Source of the DNA: HGM04593 sp045631905
GTDB taxonomy: Bacteria; Bacteroidota; Bacteroidia; Bacteroidales; Bacteroidaceae
Assembly (NCBI GenBank): GCA_045631905.1
Contig: JAZQVO010000037.1
Span: forward strand, 37,367 to 101,366
DNA length: 64,000 nucleotides
Reading direction: 5' to 3'
A program made the translations under genes and the position numbers. The notes beneath the pieces are model-generated. The model saw only the letters and a program-made list of their open reading frames with translations. It did no database searches and was not told where the DNA came from. This document shows, in pieces, positions 63,957-64,000 of the stretch. Position 1 is the first letter of the stretch, and each line of letters opens with the position of its first letter.

Positions 63957-64000
63957 TCTTACCTGACGCTCAAACAGTCCTCCACTTTTCCCAAAAATAC

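Noticed and set aside
1..64000. CRISPR arrays, insertion sequences, integrases or phage genes
   Set aside because: No regularly spaced repeats, transposase motifs or phage structural genes were seen on either strand.

Overview
The window is a stretch of chromosome from a member of the Bacteroidota, most likely the order Bacteroidales. The evidence is: (i) clear sigma-ABfr-type promoters (TTG, a 19-21 nt spacer, then TAnnTTTG or TATCTTCG) and almost no Shine-Dalgarno sequences; (ii) an 11-subunit Nuo complex with fused NuoCD and no NuoE, F or G; (iii) a lipoprotein Omp85 protein (TamL) beside TamB; (iv) the order parA-parB-DUF5683-lytic transglycosylase-RSH; (v) DUF3822 next to rsmD; (vi) a PF14905-type outer-membrane barrel. 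No phage, insertion sequence or CRISPR array was found. Most genes are core housekeeping genes.

Layout. 1-3155 (minus) is a visibly AT-richer accessory pair: a lipoprotein, then a very large membrane protein with several TerB-like repeats that runs off the left edge. It appears in no simple ORF list because its stop codon lies outside the window. 3356-7018 holds initiator tRNA, a divergently transcribed TetR regulator with a pseudouridine synthase, and a minus-strand cyclophilin/M16 peptidase pair. 7163-14202 holds tamB-tamL and tRNA-Gln(CUG). 14485-17646 is rsfS-ftsH-cdsA. 17751-19687 is surE-lpxB on the minus strand. 20145-26154 is the parA-parB-DUF5683-mltD-rsh series. 26384-27711 is M23 peptidase-merR, divergent from alaS (27943-30561). 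30689-32290 holds a 53-residue peptide gene and a RecD-like helicase. 32412-34450 is a pilin-like membrane protein, DUF3822 and rsmD. 34459-38917 is an outer-membrane barrel gene followed by cls. 39098-42607 holds two poorly characterised genes and a GH-like lipoprotein/GNAT pair. 42772-45546 is uvrA. 45654-50554 is purL with a split chromate transporter. 50863-51639 is a ZIP transporter. 51810-61655 is the nuoABCDHIJKLMN operon. 61809-63411 is kdsD with a sugar-acid cytidylyltransferase. 63540-64000 is an intergenic repeat cluster.

Several genes serve the cell envelope: TamB/TamL, LpxB, CdsA, KdsD and the cytidylyltransferase, Cls, MltD, the M23 peptidase and the large barrel protein. RSH, RsfS and FtsH are stress and growth controllers. 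The most unusual items are the TerB-repeat membrane protein, three consecutive hairpins over the 5' end of the DUF3822 gene (one with the start codon in its loop), tandem terminator-like hairpins forming the cls leader, a UvrA with valine in place of the second Walker B glutamate, a short palindrome in the tetR promoter spacer, and the terminal repeat cluster. Function calls rest on reading motifs by eye; no database search was possible.
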